Source: Prunus persica
Lineage: Eukaryota > Streptophyta > Magnoliopsida > Rosales > Rosaceae
Direction: 5' to 3'
Length of the DNA: 64,000 bases
Assembly (NCBI RefSeq): GCF_000346465.2
Contig: NC_034009.1
Span: 4,611,269-4,675,268 of the forward strand
Positions 10,901-22,390 of this stretch are shown here, piece by piece. The translations under genes were made by a program, and so were the position numbers. The first letter of the stretch is position 1. Every line of letters begins with the position of its first letter. Below the pieces are notes generated by a model, which ran no database searches, was not told where the DNA came from, and saw nothing but the letters and a program-made list of their open reading frames with translations.

Positions 10901-13900
10901 CTATTGTTATTGCATTGGCCAAATTGTCCGATAAGAGGCCTCAAGTAATAAAAGCTTTTGCAGGCTGGTGAAAGGAAAAGTGCATGGCAACTACCATTAA
11001 ACATCAGTTCAGTAACAAGGAGTTCATCTCCTGTGTCTATCAAGCAGGCTGCTCGCCCCTTTAACTGGACAACATCCTCAGTATCAATGTGACCAAGCTT
11101 CCTCAATACTCGCGAACGGTTCTTAAGTTCATCACGAAACTTTTGAAGCTGCATAATCAATGGAAATCAAATTAACCAAAGAAACAGGTGGGAAAACAGC
11201 AGAGTTGAGTCTTTTACAAATTTTGGTATACGCAACATCAAAAGGTCAGTGTAACATTGAACCCACATCATATACGAATCATTACATTCTGTAAGGTTCT
11301 ACCACATGTCAGAACTGCTTAAGACTGGACTGTCCAAACCAGGCATACCTGGGACTCACGCATCTTGGACTTAAGTTGTTGAATTTCATGATCCACCTCT
11401 GCTTTCCGTTGAAAACATTTAATCTGCTGAACATCTTGAGACTGCAGTGACCAAATAGTAAGAACATTGAGTCATAGTGAAGTAAATTCCTAGAAAATAA
11501 TTTTTTGTCCAGACAGTATAATGCCTTTGGAATTTGAAATACTTTAAATAATATGACAAACCTTATGCAGCGGATGTGCATATAATTTCTGCTCAAGGGC
11601 CTCTATTTGATTAACCAAGTCAACAATTTCAGGATCTTCAATGCCCATATCCTAAAATTCAATATAAATTTTGAGAAATATATCACAGAAGAAATATCAA
11701 AGGTGGTTTAGTCAAAAAGGTATGACCATTTTTAATTTTTTTCATTTTTCAAAATTACAGGTAAAAATGTTAACAACTAAAAGGTAAGGTACAGGAAACT
11801 TTTGTAACAATATGGTAGAAAACAAAGGTTTTTTCATACCCCCAACGTATCAAAGACAGTGGATCATTACCTTTACAGGATTCAGCTTTGGAAGGCCTTG
11901 TGGAAAACGAGTTCCCAGCTCCTGGACTGCAAGCAGAATACTTTGCCTCGCCTCCAATGGCCGCAAATCAGAAGGAATGGATATTCTGAGTTTGCTTAGA
12001 GCAGAAATCAGGGGCAATTGGACAGGGACCTAAACCAGATGGATAGCAATATCAGAAACTCCAGAAAACCAGTTCAACTACTTGAAAACTTAACAAACCA
12101 CATCTAAAATTTATAGCTTCGTTGCTTGAACTTACTACATGCATTTCACCCTTTTCTCCAGGACGAGGAGGGCATGGTTTTGGTTGTGAACTGTTCTCAC
12201 TTGAACCAGGAGAACAGTGAAGCAAAGTATCCACTATATAACCACCACCGCGTGAAGGCAGTGAGCCTAATGCGGATGACGGCTTTTTAACCACATTAAC
12301 TACAACTCCCCAGCCCCAATCTGTACCACCTTCCCTAATCTTGACCTGCAACAATCATAACGCCTTCTGAATAAGAACAAGCAAAAACATGACCTGCAAC
12401 CTTTGGAATATAAAATCAATAGCTGAAGCAACCATTGGCCTTAAGCCAGTGTATATACTATATAATGACAGCTGAACAAAGAAGCTTAAAGACAAGGCAC
12501 AATATGAAAAATTAATATCAATAAATTATTAGGTAATACATCGATGTGAGAAGAAAAAGGTAAATATTTTCTTATTCTACCTATCAGATTAGCACTTGTA
12601 CTCAGAAATACATATTTGAGAATTAAATAGAAATTAGGAGAAAAGAGTAGACCGCATTACTCAGTTCCAAAACTATTAAAAAAACATCTATAAAAGTTAA
12701 ATTACAATTACAACCAAGAGACCGCATTATTCAATTTCAATGCTATTAGAAACAACTAGATTATGATCACAATCAAATTTCAACCAGCTTGACCATTCTC
12801 GGCACATACCAGGCGACCAGGAAGAAGAAAATATAGAACTCTTTCAGGCCTCGTTATCTCTGTCATCATTTTCTTTTCAAGTTGGGCTATATCAAGTTTT
12901 ATCTTATGATACTCAGCAACTTCAGCCTGCATATAAAACATTAAACTATAAGAATACAACACAAACAAGAAAAACATATATAATCACAATGGAAAAGACT
13001 ACCTCTCCTGATGCATCAAGTATTGCCACTTCCTGCTCAAGATTTGAAACCTTTTTCCCTATATCAGGTAAAGCCTAAATAAGAGAGAAAGATCCGAAGT
13101 GGTTAGTCACTATGCACCAGGTGGTTGGGTGCAGTACAAATAAAATATGTGATTCAGTACAAACAAAATATGTGATTCAGTAGAAACCTTTTCGTGCTGA
13201 AATTGGTGGAATGAATTCTTTATCACGTGTTCAGCTGTGAATTGGCCTTCCGCACGGCTCAGCAAATTTAAAATTGAGTAGTAGCTGAGTCTGAAAGTAC
13301 TAACTAAAGGAGCTGGTTTACCCAAAACCATGTCCTTGAGTGTGTTCATTTCCATCTGCAAGAAGTAACAATATAAACATTCATTTCATGACCTAAGCTT
13401 GTTCTCAAACATCACACTGGGCTGTGATTTTCAAGAAAACAAAAGAACTCTTTCTCTCCCTTTACCCTTTATAAATATGAATTTAGCTCTAAAAATATAA
13501 AAGAATAAAATATAACAAAGCAACAAAAAATCCGAAGGTGACTAAATGGAAACTTCAACATATGGAAGGACTTCTAATGGTTAATGTATAATGATCAACT
13601 TCTCAATTTATGACTCAATATAGAAATTAGTGAGTGGGACTTGTATACTACAGAGAGATAAGTAGTGGTGGAATCACCTGCTCATCAATCATTATGATAC
13701 AAATACCGCGATCATCTTTGCCACGACGCCCAGCCCTTCCACTCATCTACGGGAATTAAGATAACTGTTAATAATTTAAAATATATATCTAAGCATGCAG
13801 CACATACAAATATACAACCATGTCTCTATCACCTATTGTTTCTTCTAAAGAAAAAAGCAGCAAAATTCTCACTTACCTGAATGTACTCACCAGATCCTAT

Positions 13901-16659
13901 ATATCGATGACTATCACCATCCCACTTCTTAACAGCTGTGAAAACAACAGTTTTTGCTGGCATGTTTAAGCCCATTGCAAACTGTCACAAACGACAGATA
14001 TTAATAAGTTAATCAATCTTAACATAGAAACTAAACAAGTTACAGCTATAAACCAAAACTTTAGCAAATGACATAGAAAAGTGAGAAAAGAATGCTTAAG
14101 AGATGTTCTTACTGTCTCAGTGGCAAAAAGTGCCTTTACAAGGCCTTCCTGGAAAAGAAGTTCAACCAGTTCCTTGATAACAGGAAGAAGGCCAGAATGA
14201 TGAACAGCAATGCCTCGCTGAAGGAGTGGCAACATTAACTCAATAGCAGGCAACTGCCTGTCTTCCTCGTTTAAGCAGAGCACTGCCTTACGAAAAACAT
14301 CTTCAACATCATCCTTTTCTTCTTGGGTGTTAAAATCAAGCTTAGACATGGACATCGCATGTTGTTCACACTCTCTTCTACTGAAGCTGAAAATTATAAC
14401 TGGCTGAAATTTCCGTTCCATAATCATCTGAAATTTGAGGAAGAAAATTGTAACTAAATAAATGAATGAATGTAGAAAGAAAGAAAGGCATATGGATAAT
14501 GTCAATTGGAGAAGGCACCAATGATGGTAGGTAGATGCATAAACAGGTCAGCAAGAGTGACATCAAGAAATGTAAAATAACATCTCACAGAAAATGTTTA
14601 GTACATCATGGCCGAAACAGGAGGACAGTAACTCCTATTCTACTGCAAGTGCAATAAGACTTCCAGAGTAAGAATGATGTAGCAGAAGTGAGGGAAAACA
14701 TTAACACCTATTATTTTCAGGAATCTTTCAATCGCCCATTCCATAGATAAAAGTTTGCAAAGGTTATGCTTGGCAAGGACCTGTCTAAAAGTTCCGCTCC
14801 AACAGCCCTAAGATGGCAAGAGTAGACTATTTGCTAACATTACACATGATAAACCCAACCCTTAGGCAATTTGCCAAACCGGCTTCTAAAGAAAACATTT
14901 GGCTCTGAAAACCTTAAATGTTCTACTTTTCATTTCGTTTCTTCCCTCTTTGTTTTTAATAAGTATAACCTTTTGATGTCCTACTTGATACCCTAAATGA
15001 CCAAATTACTTTTCAGACAAGCATATTATATTAGACCAGAAAACTGCCATCCAGATTCTCATTTCTATCCACCAGTGAAGATGAGCACTTAAAAGAAACA
15101 AACATTGCATATTTGCCAAAAACGGTCCAAACTTGCAATAAATAAACAACACCATGCAATTCATGGTACTAATAAAAGATTAAACGATGTCAGGTCAGAA
15201 AATTCCATACTCCTCCATAGTAGCATGTACGAAACCTTTTATTGTTAAAATTGACCATCCCACCAACATTCATTGATATCAATGAAAGTTTTTTTATATT
15301 GCTTACCAAAATAAGATGCATCAGGAAAACCAAACTCTCTCTTGGAAACCATAGCTTCAAAAGTCACTCCAAAAAGAGAAACATACTCGACAAATATCAA
15401 GACAAAAAAATAATAATAATATGAAGATGTCGTTAAAAAGTTAAATCCACCAACAATGGTGCATTTTCTTGTGCATATAGGATATTGAATTAAATGCATG
15501 GCCATACAAAATCTTAAATTATTGGTTAATAGAGCACCATAGGTACTATTACGAGTAAAAGCTATGCCGCTAAAAGAAAGGAAAAGGGAAAATGGACTGC
15601 AGTACTAGGGCAGCTATGTTTGAACAAATAAGAAAACCCACCCATCAGTATAACACAAGAAGGAAGAGCAAAAGTTAAAAATGAAGAGCGCACCTTAACA
15701 ATTTTGAAGATATCAGAACCCCCAGATGCAGTCCCACCTTTTGCAGTTCTCCCACTTGCCTTGCCATTTGAACTCCTGTGACCATCACTTTTCTGCTTTG
15801 AAAAAGTATCATGCAGCTTCACAAAATTTTCCTCCCTGAACAGTTCATTCTCATCCACCACAAGATACAACCCATTCCCACCCACTGGAAAAACGTAATG
15901 CTGCAGAGGAGTTGGTCGAAAATCTGTGTACACCACATGGCAAGGCTGTTTGTGCAAATTACAAATCCACTCTGCAAACTCAGTGGCATTGGACATTGTG
16001 GCTGAAAGAAAAACCATTTTAACAGCTGGAGGCATAAATATAATACTCTCTTCCCAAACAACCCCTCTTTCGCGATCCTTCATGTAATGAATTTCATCAA
16101 AGATAACCCAGGCAACTTCCTTTAAAACCTCCGAACCCCTGTAAAGCATTCCCCTAAGGATCTCAGTTGTCATGACCAAACAACTAGCATTAGGTGAGAT
16201 TGTAACATCTCCAGTCATCAATCCAACATCTTTAAACTCCTGGCTGAGCTCTCTATACTTCTGATTGCTCAAAGCCTTCAGTGGTGAAGTATATATAACC
16301 CTCTGCTTATCTCTAAAAGCCATGGCAATTGCATACTCTGCGACTGCAGTCTTACCTGCTGAAGTATGGGCAGAAACCAAAACCGACTCATTCCTTTCTA
16401 AGCATGCCACAGATATCTGCTGAAATGGGTCAAGGGTAAATTCATATGTCTTGGCCGCCTTGCCATTATACACAGGATTCGAGAGGGTTCCATGAACCGA
16501 CTCACCCTTGGTCGAAGTGTACTCACTGGGAATTGCAACCTCATGCACACATGTTCGGGTCAAATGGCGTCGCTTCTGGGGAGATTCATGGATGGGGTTT
16601 TCTGTGATCTCTGACCCTTCAGGCTCTTTTCGTTTTGCAACTGTTGGAGATTCTTCCAT
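8000..16659 (-). CDS. HEN2: DExH-box RNA helicase HEN2 (MTR4-like nuclear exosome cofactor)
   Basis: The 16 coding exons are 16659-15694, 14427-14113, 13981-13877, 13746-13678, 13355-13188, 13074-13003, 12926-12810, 12345-12136, 12029-11871, 11651-11562, 11441-11349, 11148-10995, 10727-10579, 10480-10385, 9607-9515 and 8110-8000. All junctions are GT-AG and keep frame, giving 988 residues (Arabidopsis HEN2 is about 995). Motifs are Walker A AHTSAGKT at 97-104, DEIH 188-191, SAT 219-221, and motif [12 protein letters not shown] at about 462-471, followed by the arch (rich in KR and coiled segments) and the C-terminal helical DSHCT region ending in [12 protein letters not shown]. The family unwinds RNA for the nuclear exosome; HEN2 serves the nucleoplasmic targeting complex. 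HEN2 is preferred over MTR4 because of the N-terminal [16 protein letters not shown] text. A 5'UTR intron fixes the start at MEESP. No break is seen. Confidence 0.95.
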
Positions 16660-17150
16660 TCCTAAAATTGAATCCACTTTAAGCCAAACTGAACAAAAGT
16701 CTCCTATTAATATTGAGTTTTTCTTCTTCTACAAAAATTTGAAAAAGAAAACATGAAGGAAAGTGGTGTTTGTTCACAAAAGAGTAATTTTTTTAATAAT
16801 TCATATATACTGTGTCAAATCATCAAGCTAAACAATACTTGCATCATAAAATCGTCAAAAATTTTCCAGAAATACATACATAGTAGAAATTCATTTAAGA
16901 AAACTACTTTGGATTTCAGGTATCAACAGCCAATTCCTAAGGAACCATAAACCTGTGACCAGCGTCAACTATAGAAGATTCAGATTATTTAAACGAGAGA
17001 ATAAAAGAAGAACAGAGAAACGGAAAACAGAAAAACGTCCTTTAAAATGAACCAACGTTTTGAAATTGGCTTACCTGAAACCGAGCTTTCTCAGCGACCC
17101 AAAGCCCTAGCTTGACATAAAGGAGAACAGATTAGGGTTTTATTCGAAGA
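16660..17150 (-). promoter_or_regulatory. HEN2 5'UTR exon, leader intron and core promoter
   Basis: On the minus strand a consensus donor CAG|GTAAG ends a leader exon at 17075, and a TTTTAG acceptor at 16667-16662 opens the coding exon two bases before the ATG at 16659. The leader intron is therefore 17074-16662, about 413 bp. If it is spliced, the in-frame upstream ATG at 16677 lies in the intron and cannot be used. The transcription start is probably between 17100 and 17165. Confidence 0.7.
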
Positions 17151-17164
17151 GCTAATTAGGGTTT
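17132..17164 (-). promoter_or_regulatory. Two telo-box motifs upstream of HEN2
   Basis: AAACCCTAA on the minus strand occurs at 17140-17132 and again at 17164-17156. Telo-boxes are common near the start of plant genes for translation and RNA metabolism and can bind TRB-type factors. Spacing of 24 bp and position just upstream of the leader exon support a regulatory role, which is inferred. Confidence 0.6.
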
Positions 17165-17764
17165 TACAGCGGCTATTCGGAGAACCGCCCAATTTGAGGG
17201 CCTTATTGAGTTTTTTTTTTTCACCGAAGCTATTCAAAATTTACACGAGTTTTTAACCCCAAAATGAAAAAGCGGGAATAACTTCTTTAAAAGAAAATTG
17301 GAAAAATTGCTCAAGTTTAAACCTTTAGCCAACCTGGCAAAAAATAAGAGGATAAACTGCCGAATACCCCCGGATTATTTCGACTGTCGAAATGTTCACT
17401 TTGGATTATTTTTTAGCCAATTTAACCTCATATTAAATTTATTCACCAATTTCACTCATGCCATTAGGTTTTTCCCAATTCCATCTAAATGCCCGTCAAA
17501 AACACCATGTGAAAGGCACGTAAGCCGCCTGCTAAGGGTAATATCGTCCTTTTATACATCAGCCCTCAGCCTTCTTTTATTGGAACGAAACGACCCCTTG
17601 TAGCCTTCGTTTTAGACATGGAGATTCTACAGAAACCACCCCTTTTTCACAAAACCCACCCTTGATGACAGAACCCAACCCCATGTGTAGGCGTTCTAAC
17701 CTTCTCACATCTCTTATGTTCATCAATTTCATGAACAAGAGAAGAAATTGCAGTTGAAGATAGA

Positions 17765-18140
17765 ATGCATAGGAACAAACGTGCAGCTTCTACCGAATCA
17801 AGTTCGACCACTTTTATTACGGAGGATGATATGGTGTGCATCTACCGATGTGAATTTGAGGCTGAAATGATTGTTCGCTGGTCTGATGAAAATGCAAGGA
17901 GGAGGTTATATGTGTGTTGTAGAGAGAAGTATGGTGGTGGTTGTGGTTGGAAGGCTTGGAAGGGCCCGAAAATGTCTGAGCAGGCCAAACATGTCATATG
18001 TCGATTGTTGAGATAAATCAACTCATTGGAAGAGAATAGCTAAAGATAAGAAGATTGTGCAAGAGCTAAGAGATAGAGAGAAAATTTCGAAGTGGGCTGC
18101 TGAATTGTTTGGTTGTAATTTTATTGTTGTTTACTGTATT
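17765..18140 (+). pseudogene. GRF-type zinc-finger protein relic inside the MULE
   Basis: The open part (17765-18016) encodes 83 residues with a GRF-zinc-finger-like core: CIYRC, then RWSDEN, then RRLYVC and CGWKAW. This follows the CxC...RxYxC...CxxxxW layout of plant GRF zinc fingers. After the TAA at 18014 the same frame continues with a coiled-coil-like stretch, more stops, and then KISKWAAELFGCNFIVV near 18080-18130. That suggests a C-terminal hydrophobic tail like that of the small plant GRF proteins (At4g04775 type). It was therefore a longer gene, now broken by point mutations. It reads inward from the left TIR and faces the transposase. Confidence 0.6.
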
Positions 18141-18482
18141 AGTTAGCTTTTCATTTGGTTGAATGTAGGTTTTGATTTGATTGAATATAGTGGCCTTCTT
18201 GTGCCTTCTTTTGGCTTAACGAATGCAGTGGCCTTTTGATTTGGTTCAATGTAGATTTCAAAGTTCAATGTAGATTTGGCTTAATCAAATTGGTTGAATG
18301 CATGCCTTCTTTGTTTTTTTGGGTAACTGAATACTTACCCTTTGGCACAAGCCAAGGCAAAATACCTAAAAACTACAAACAGAGCAGTACAACAAAAGCA
18401 AGGGAAAACGTACACTAATCCAAGAAGCAGTATCAAGCAAAAGAAAAATACGGACCTAAAATTACAACAGAAACATAATGTA

Positions 18483-18890
18483 GCCATCTGTCAAAAAATA
18501 TCCAATGTTTCTAATCCATCCAAATTCAACATATTAACATCTCCAACATTTGAAATCCATCCAAAATAGCCATCTGTTGAAAAATAAACACTCTAACATT
18601 TGAAATACATCCAAAATTCATTCAAAAGAGCCATTTGTTAAAAATATATATTCCAACCTTTGAAATACATCCAAATTCCATCCAAAATAGCCATCAGTTC
18701 AAAATGCACATTCCAACTTCTACTACAAAATATACATTCCAACATTGCTTAAACATCCAAAATCCATCCAAAAGAGCCATCTGTTCAAAATACACATTCC
18801 AACATCTACTAGCCCATCTGTTCAAAATATACATTTCAAAATCCATCCAAAAATAGCCATCCGTTCAAAATACCCATGAAATCCATCATC
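18483..18890. repeat. Degenerate tandem repeat with GCCATCTGTTCAAAAT motif
   Basis: GCCATCTGTTCAAAAT-like blocks recur about seven times between 18483 and 18870, at irregular spacings of roughly 39-86 bp, with interspersed CATTCCAAC and AATCCATCCAAAA segments. It lies between the two gene relics of the MULE, near their convergent 3' ends. Confidence 0.75.
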
Positions 18891-18894
18891 TATT

Positions 18895-20655
18895 TTACCT
18901 CCATGGCCTTGCCCTTTTTGCAGAGGATTTGAACATTTTCCCTTGTGGCCTGGAAGTGTTTTGAGTGGTAACAGCAGACTGTGATTGTGAATCAAAATTG
19001 CTTGCACCTGCTTGTGAAGCTGAATTGCAAGAAGCTGATTGTGAAGCAACATTGGTTCCACTTGCTTGGCTATCAACATTGGTTGGAGTTGTTTGGCTTG
19101 AAGTGGCTGCAGTCCTTGTCAACCCTCCTCTAATTCCCTATAAATGAAATTAATCACAATTGAAACAATTGAAATGAGTCATCCAATTAAAACATTCAAT
19201 CATAGTTTCACATCCTTTACCTGTAACTTTGTTTGTCTACATTGGAGTTCCTCTTCAGATTGATGGATTGAGTTGGTTCTTCTCCCTCTTCCTCTCCATC
19301 TTCCTCTTCCCATATTGCCATATGCCCTTCCACAATTAGTAGCATTATTGCCTTTTCCTCCACAGATTGAGCAATGGATTACAATTTCATATCTCCTAAG
19401 CTTAGTGGCACCCTATGGGATCTCATCAACGGGTCTAGTCCTTGCCTTCTTTGGCCAACCACCATGTTTGTGATACAGTGGGGGTTTAATTGGCCTATGA
19501 CCTGATTTCCTCCATAATTGTTGGCTTGACATTGGTGAAATGTAATTGCTATAAGCCCTATCATAATCTTATCTCTTATATATCTCATTGACATAATTCA
19601 TTAGGCTCCTCTATTGCCTTGATTTTGCAGCCATGACATGGCAACATAGGATGCCACATAGATCCCATTTTCTACAAGAGCAAGAGTAAGTATTTAGATC
19701 AACTGCATATTGCCCACCATATATATGGGTAACTTGAAACCTATTTCCACCTGCATTCTGTGCAATGCATGAGCCACTCTCTTTCAAGTTCTTTTCAATA
19801 ATCTGAAATATCTTTCGCCCAACTCTTTGAGTCCATTTCACCTTATTTTGTCTTGCAACTCTCAACATCAAATAGGTTCTTATCCTTTCCACCATTGTGA
19901 TAATTTATTTATCTATTGCCTCCAAAATCGCTGAATTAAAGCATTCACATAAATTGTTCAATAGTATATCACACTTGGTCCCATTAGTAAAGTGTGACCT
20001 GCTTCAATAAATTGCTGGCATATCCTTAAGCCATGCATGAGCTGGGGCAGATATTTCCATAATATTGTTCATCTCAGCTTCCCATCAAGGAAGCGCTTTA
20101 CTTCTAGCAGCAGCCCATAACTTCTGTTTAAGTGTCAAACTACCATGCCCAACAACTTTGAAATTATTGTGCAGATGCCTTACACAATGCTTATGTTCCG
20201 CATCTGACTTTAAAGCCTCAATTGCTTGCCCCAGTCCTTTTTGTTATCAGTGATAAAAACCCACCCATTTTTAGTGTCTCTTACCCCAACATCATTGAAG
20301 ATATATCTAAAACCATGTCCAAGTGTCTCTGATTTCTATCTCCACAATAGCAAAGCTATTGTTCACATGTCATTGTTGGATCATCCCAATAGCACTTAAA
20401 AGTTGTCCTGATATTTGTCCTTTGATAAAAAAAACTCATCAAAACAACCATGGTTTTGCATCNNNNNNNNNNNNNNNNNNNNNNNNNNNNNNNNNNNNNN
20501 NNNNNNNNNNNNNNNNNNNNNNNNNNNNNNNNNNNNNNNNNNNNNNNNNNNNNNNNNNNNNNCATGCATAGGACCCCCATCACAACTCCAACCTAAGTCT
20601 CATCGACAAACAACATTCGTAGGGACCCATTTTCTTCTTTTATTATACTTTTTCA
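18895..20655 (-). pseudogene. MULE (MuDR-type) transposase relic
   Basis: Reading on the minus strand, 20450-19611 contains transposase text broken by several stops: CYWDDPTMT, LKDMPAIY, SRSHFTNGTKCDILLNNLCE, then an open frame (19895-19611) with the SWIM zinc finger CSCRKWDLCGILCCHVMAA. Downstream come a CCHC-like zinc knuckle in which the His is replaced by Asn (about 19370-19325), an RG-rich stretch, and a low-complexity S/T/Q tail (19122-18895). The domain order catalytic, SWIM, knuckle matches plant MULE transposases. The N-terminal part near the right TIR is not recognisable, and 100 N interrupt it. It is inactive. Confidence 0.85.
20463..20562. other. Assembly gap (100 N)
   Basis: Exactly 100 undetermined bases lie inside the MULE transposase relic. 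A round-number run usually means a gap of unknown size, so the element length is uncertain. Confidence 0.99.
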
Positions 20656-21452
20656 GGAAGTCCAGCAATGAAATCCCGACAACAACGAGAGTAAACTCAA
20701 CAATTGCATCAAACAAATAAACTAAAGTACGCTAATTACTGTATGTGGGAGCTTCACCACCATCTCTGATTTTCATTATGTTTGACTCTTTCTCTGATTC
20801 AATCTGTTGCCTTTACCAAATCACCTTTGTCGCACCTTCATTTGGAATCTTCAAGTCAAAAAATGTCTCTCATCGAATCTCTCAGCCGCACTCTGCCTTT
20901 CTCTCTCACCCTTTTTTAGAATCTTTCAGTCGTTTTCTCTCTTTCACTCTTACCCTTTTTCAAAAGTTTCACTTTCAACCCTAAGTCTGATTTGGGAATT
21001 GACCATATGAACGAAGCAATCAAAGAGGGCTGAGGGCTGAGGGCTGAGGGCTGAGGTATAAAAGGACGATATTACCCTCAGCAGATCGCTCACGTGGTGT
21101 TTTTAACGGGCATTTGGATGGAATTAGGGATTCAGTAGTTTACCCTCAGCAGTCGAAATAGTCCATGGGGTATTCGGTAGTTTACCACAAACAAAAAATT
21201 TTCACCGACTTTTTAGATTAACCAAAAGGATTAACTGGTGATTTGCCCCCTAAACTTATACCTAACTTTTGATTTACTCTCTATCCTTTTTTTTAAAGAA
21301 AATTATGGATATGAACTTCCTTTTTTCACCATTTTCCCTACTGCCGTATAAATCTGCAACATTTCATCCAATTAAATATGAGGGCAAAATGGTCATTTTG
21401 CACATTTAAAATAAATTAAAAAATGAAAAATAAAACAAAAACAAGAAAATTC

Positions 21453-21460
<8 letters not shown>

Positions 21461-21490
<30 letters not shown>
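21461..21490 (+). repeat. (CT)15 microsatellite
   Basis: Perfect CT dinucleotide run inside the non-autonomous TIR element. Confidence 0.98.
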
Positions 21491-21492
<2 letters not shown>

Positions 21493-21499
21493 GTGTGCA

Positions 21500-21880
21500 G
21501 ATGTAGGTTGGGTTCTATGGGTGGGGGGTGGGAGCTGGGTTCTATGGGTGTGGGGCGGGAGGATTGGTCTAAGGGTGGAGGGTTATGGTCACATGGGGTA
21601 TGGGTGGAGAAGAAAACCCAAGGGGTGGTGGCAACCTGGGATCAGAGTAAACAAAATACATGGGGGAAGTGAGGGCAGGGGTCTGTGGGGTGGGGGATTG
21701 GTTTGGGAGTAAAGGGTGGTGATCATGGGGGAATGGGTGGAGAAGAAAAACCCGGAGAAGAGGTGGTGGGTTGGGTTTGGGGGATGAAAATACATAAATG
21801 GGAGGTGGGGGGAAGGGTCTGTGGGGATGGGGAATTGGTCTAGGAGTGAAGGATGGTGGTCATAGGGGAACGAGAGGAGG
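21500..21880 (+). repeat. G-rich degenerate tandem repeat, period about 130 bp
   Basis: Three similar blocks start near 21564, 21697 and 21834, each with ATTGGT followed by AAGGGTGG-like text, GGTCAT and GGGTGGAGAAGAAAA. Runs of three to six G are dense on the plus strand, so G-quadruplex formation is plausible. No coding function is suggested; the frames on both strands are compositional. Confidence 0.75.
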
Positions 21881-22171
21881 AAGGGAGGAGATGGAAGAGG
21901 TTGGCATTAGGTTTACTCTTTTTCTTCAATTTCTTCCAAAAAAATAATTTTTGAAAATGATTTAACTGAAATTGGATGAAATGTTGAGAATTTAGACGGT
22001 AGGGGGAAATTGGCAAAAAAAAAGTTCATATCCTTAATTTTCTATATAAAAAAAAACATATGGGGTGAATTGAAAGCTATGTACAAGTTCAAGGGGCAAA
22101 TCACCAGTTAACTCAAACCAAAATTATAGTGATGAAAACATAAATACAAATTGACAACTGAAAAAAAAAAA

Positions 22172-22229
22172 ACAAGAATACAAAATCAATTTCTCCGCCT
22201 ACAAGAATACAAAATCAATTTTTCCGCCT
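22172..22229. repeat. Two tandem 29-bp units
   Basis: ACAAGAATACAAAATCAATT followed by a CCGCCT ending is repeated back to back at 22172-22200 and 22201-22229 with one mismatch. Confidence 0.9.
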
Positions 22230-22390
22230 ACGTAGAGTGAACATTAATCCGACTAAATTCAAACCTTAATGATCTTTTTGGTTTAATTTTAAATATTAAA
22301 AAAGTCAAACGGTCTCAAACCGAATCAAATCATAATAATTTGGTTCAATTGTGATTTTGAGTTTTTGAAAATCGACCTAAATCGAATCAG

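Larger units (their letters stand above)
17346..21191. mobile_element. Mutator-like element (MULE) with long terminal inverted repeats
   Basis: The two ends are inverted copies of each other. The left end (about 17350-17590) reads GATAAACTGCCGAATACCCC and later GGTAATATCGTCCTTTTATA. The right end (about 21020-21188) is its reverse complement, with similar GGTAAACTACCGAATACCCC text. CAAAAAAT flanks both sides (17338-17345 and 21192-21199), an 8 bp match within the 8-11 bp duplication typical of MULEs. Inside are a degenerate MULE transposase on the minus strand and a GRF-type zinc-finger relic on the plus strand, which converge. A 100-N gap lies in the transposase. The element sits only about 180 bp upstream of the HEN2 leader. 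Confidence 0.85.
21228..22115. mobile_element. Non-autonomous TIR element (MULE-like), about 890 bp
   Basis: The left end (TTAACTGGTGATTTGCCCC, 21231 onward) is repeated in inverted form at the right end (GGGGCAAATCACCAGTTAA, about 22094-22112). The similarity runs inward for about 150 bp on each side (left to about 21385, right from about 21960). AACCAAAA is duplicated at 21220-21227 and 22116-22123 (8 bp, or 9 with one mismatch). No transposase is present. The interior holds a CT microsatellite and a G-rich repeat. Confidence 0.85.

Noticed and set aside
16657..16677. HEN2 start at the upstream ATG (MDSILG)
   Set aside because: A good 3' splice site lies between the two ATGs, and the family begins with MEE-type text. 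Kept only as a finding.
18483..18890. CRISPR-like array
   Set aside because: Spacing is irregular, repeats are imperfect, and this is a plant nuclear MULE; it is a decayed minisatellite.
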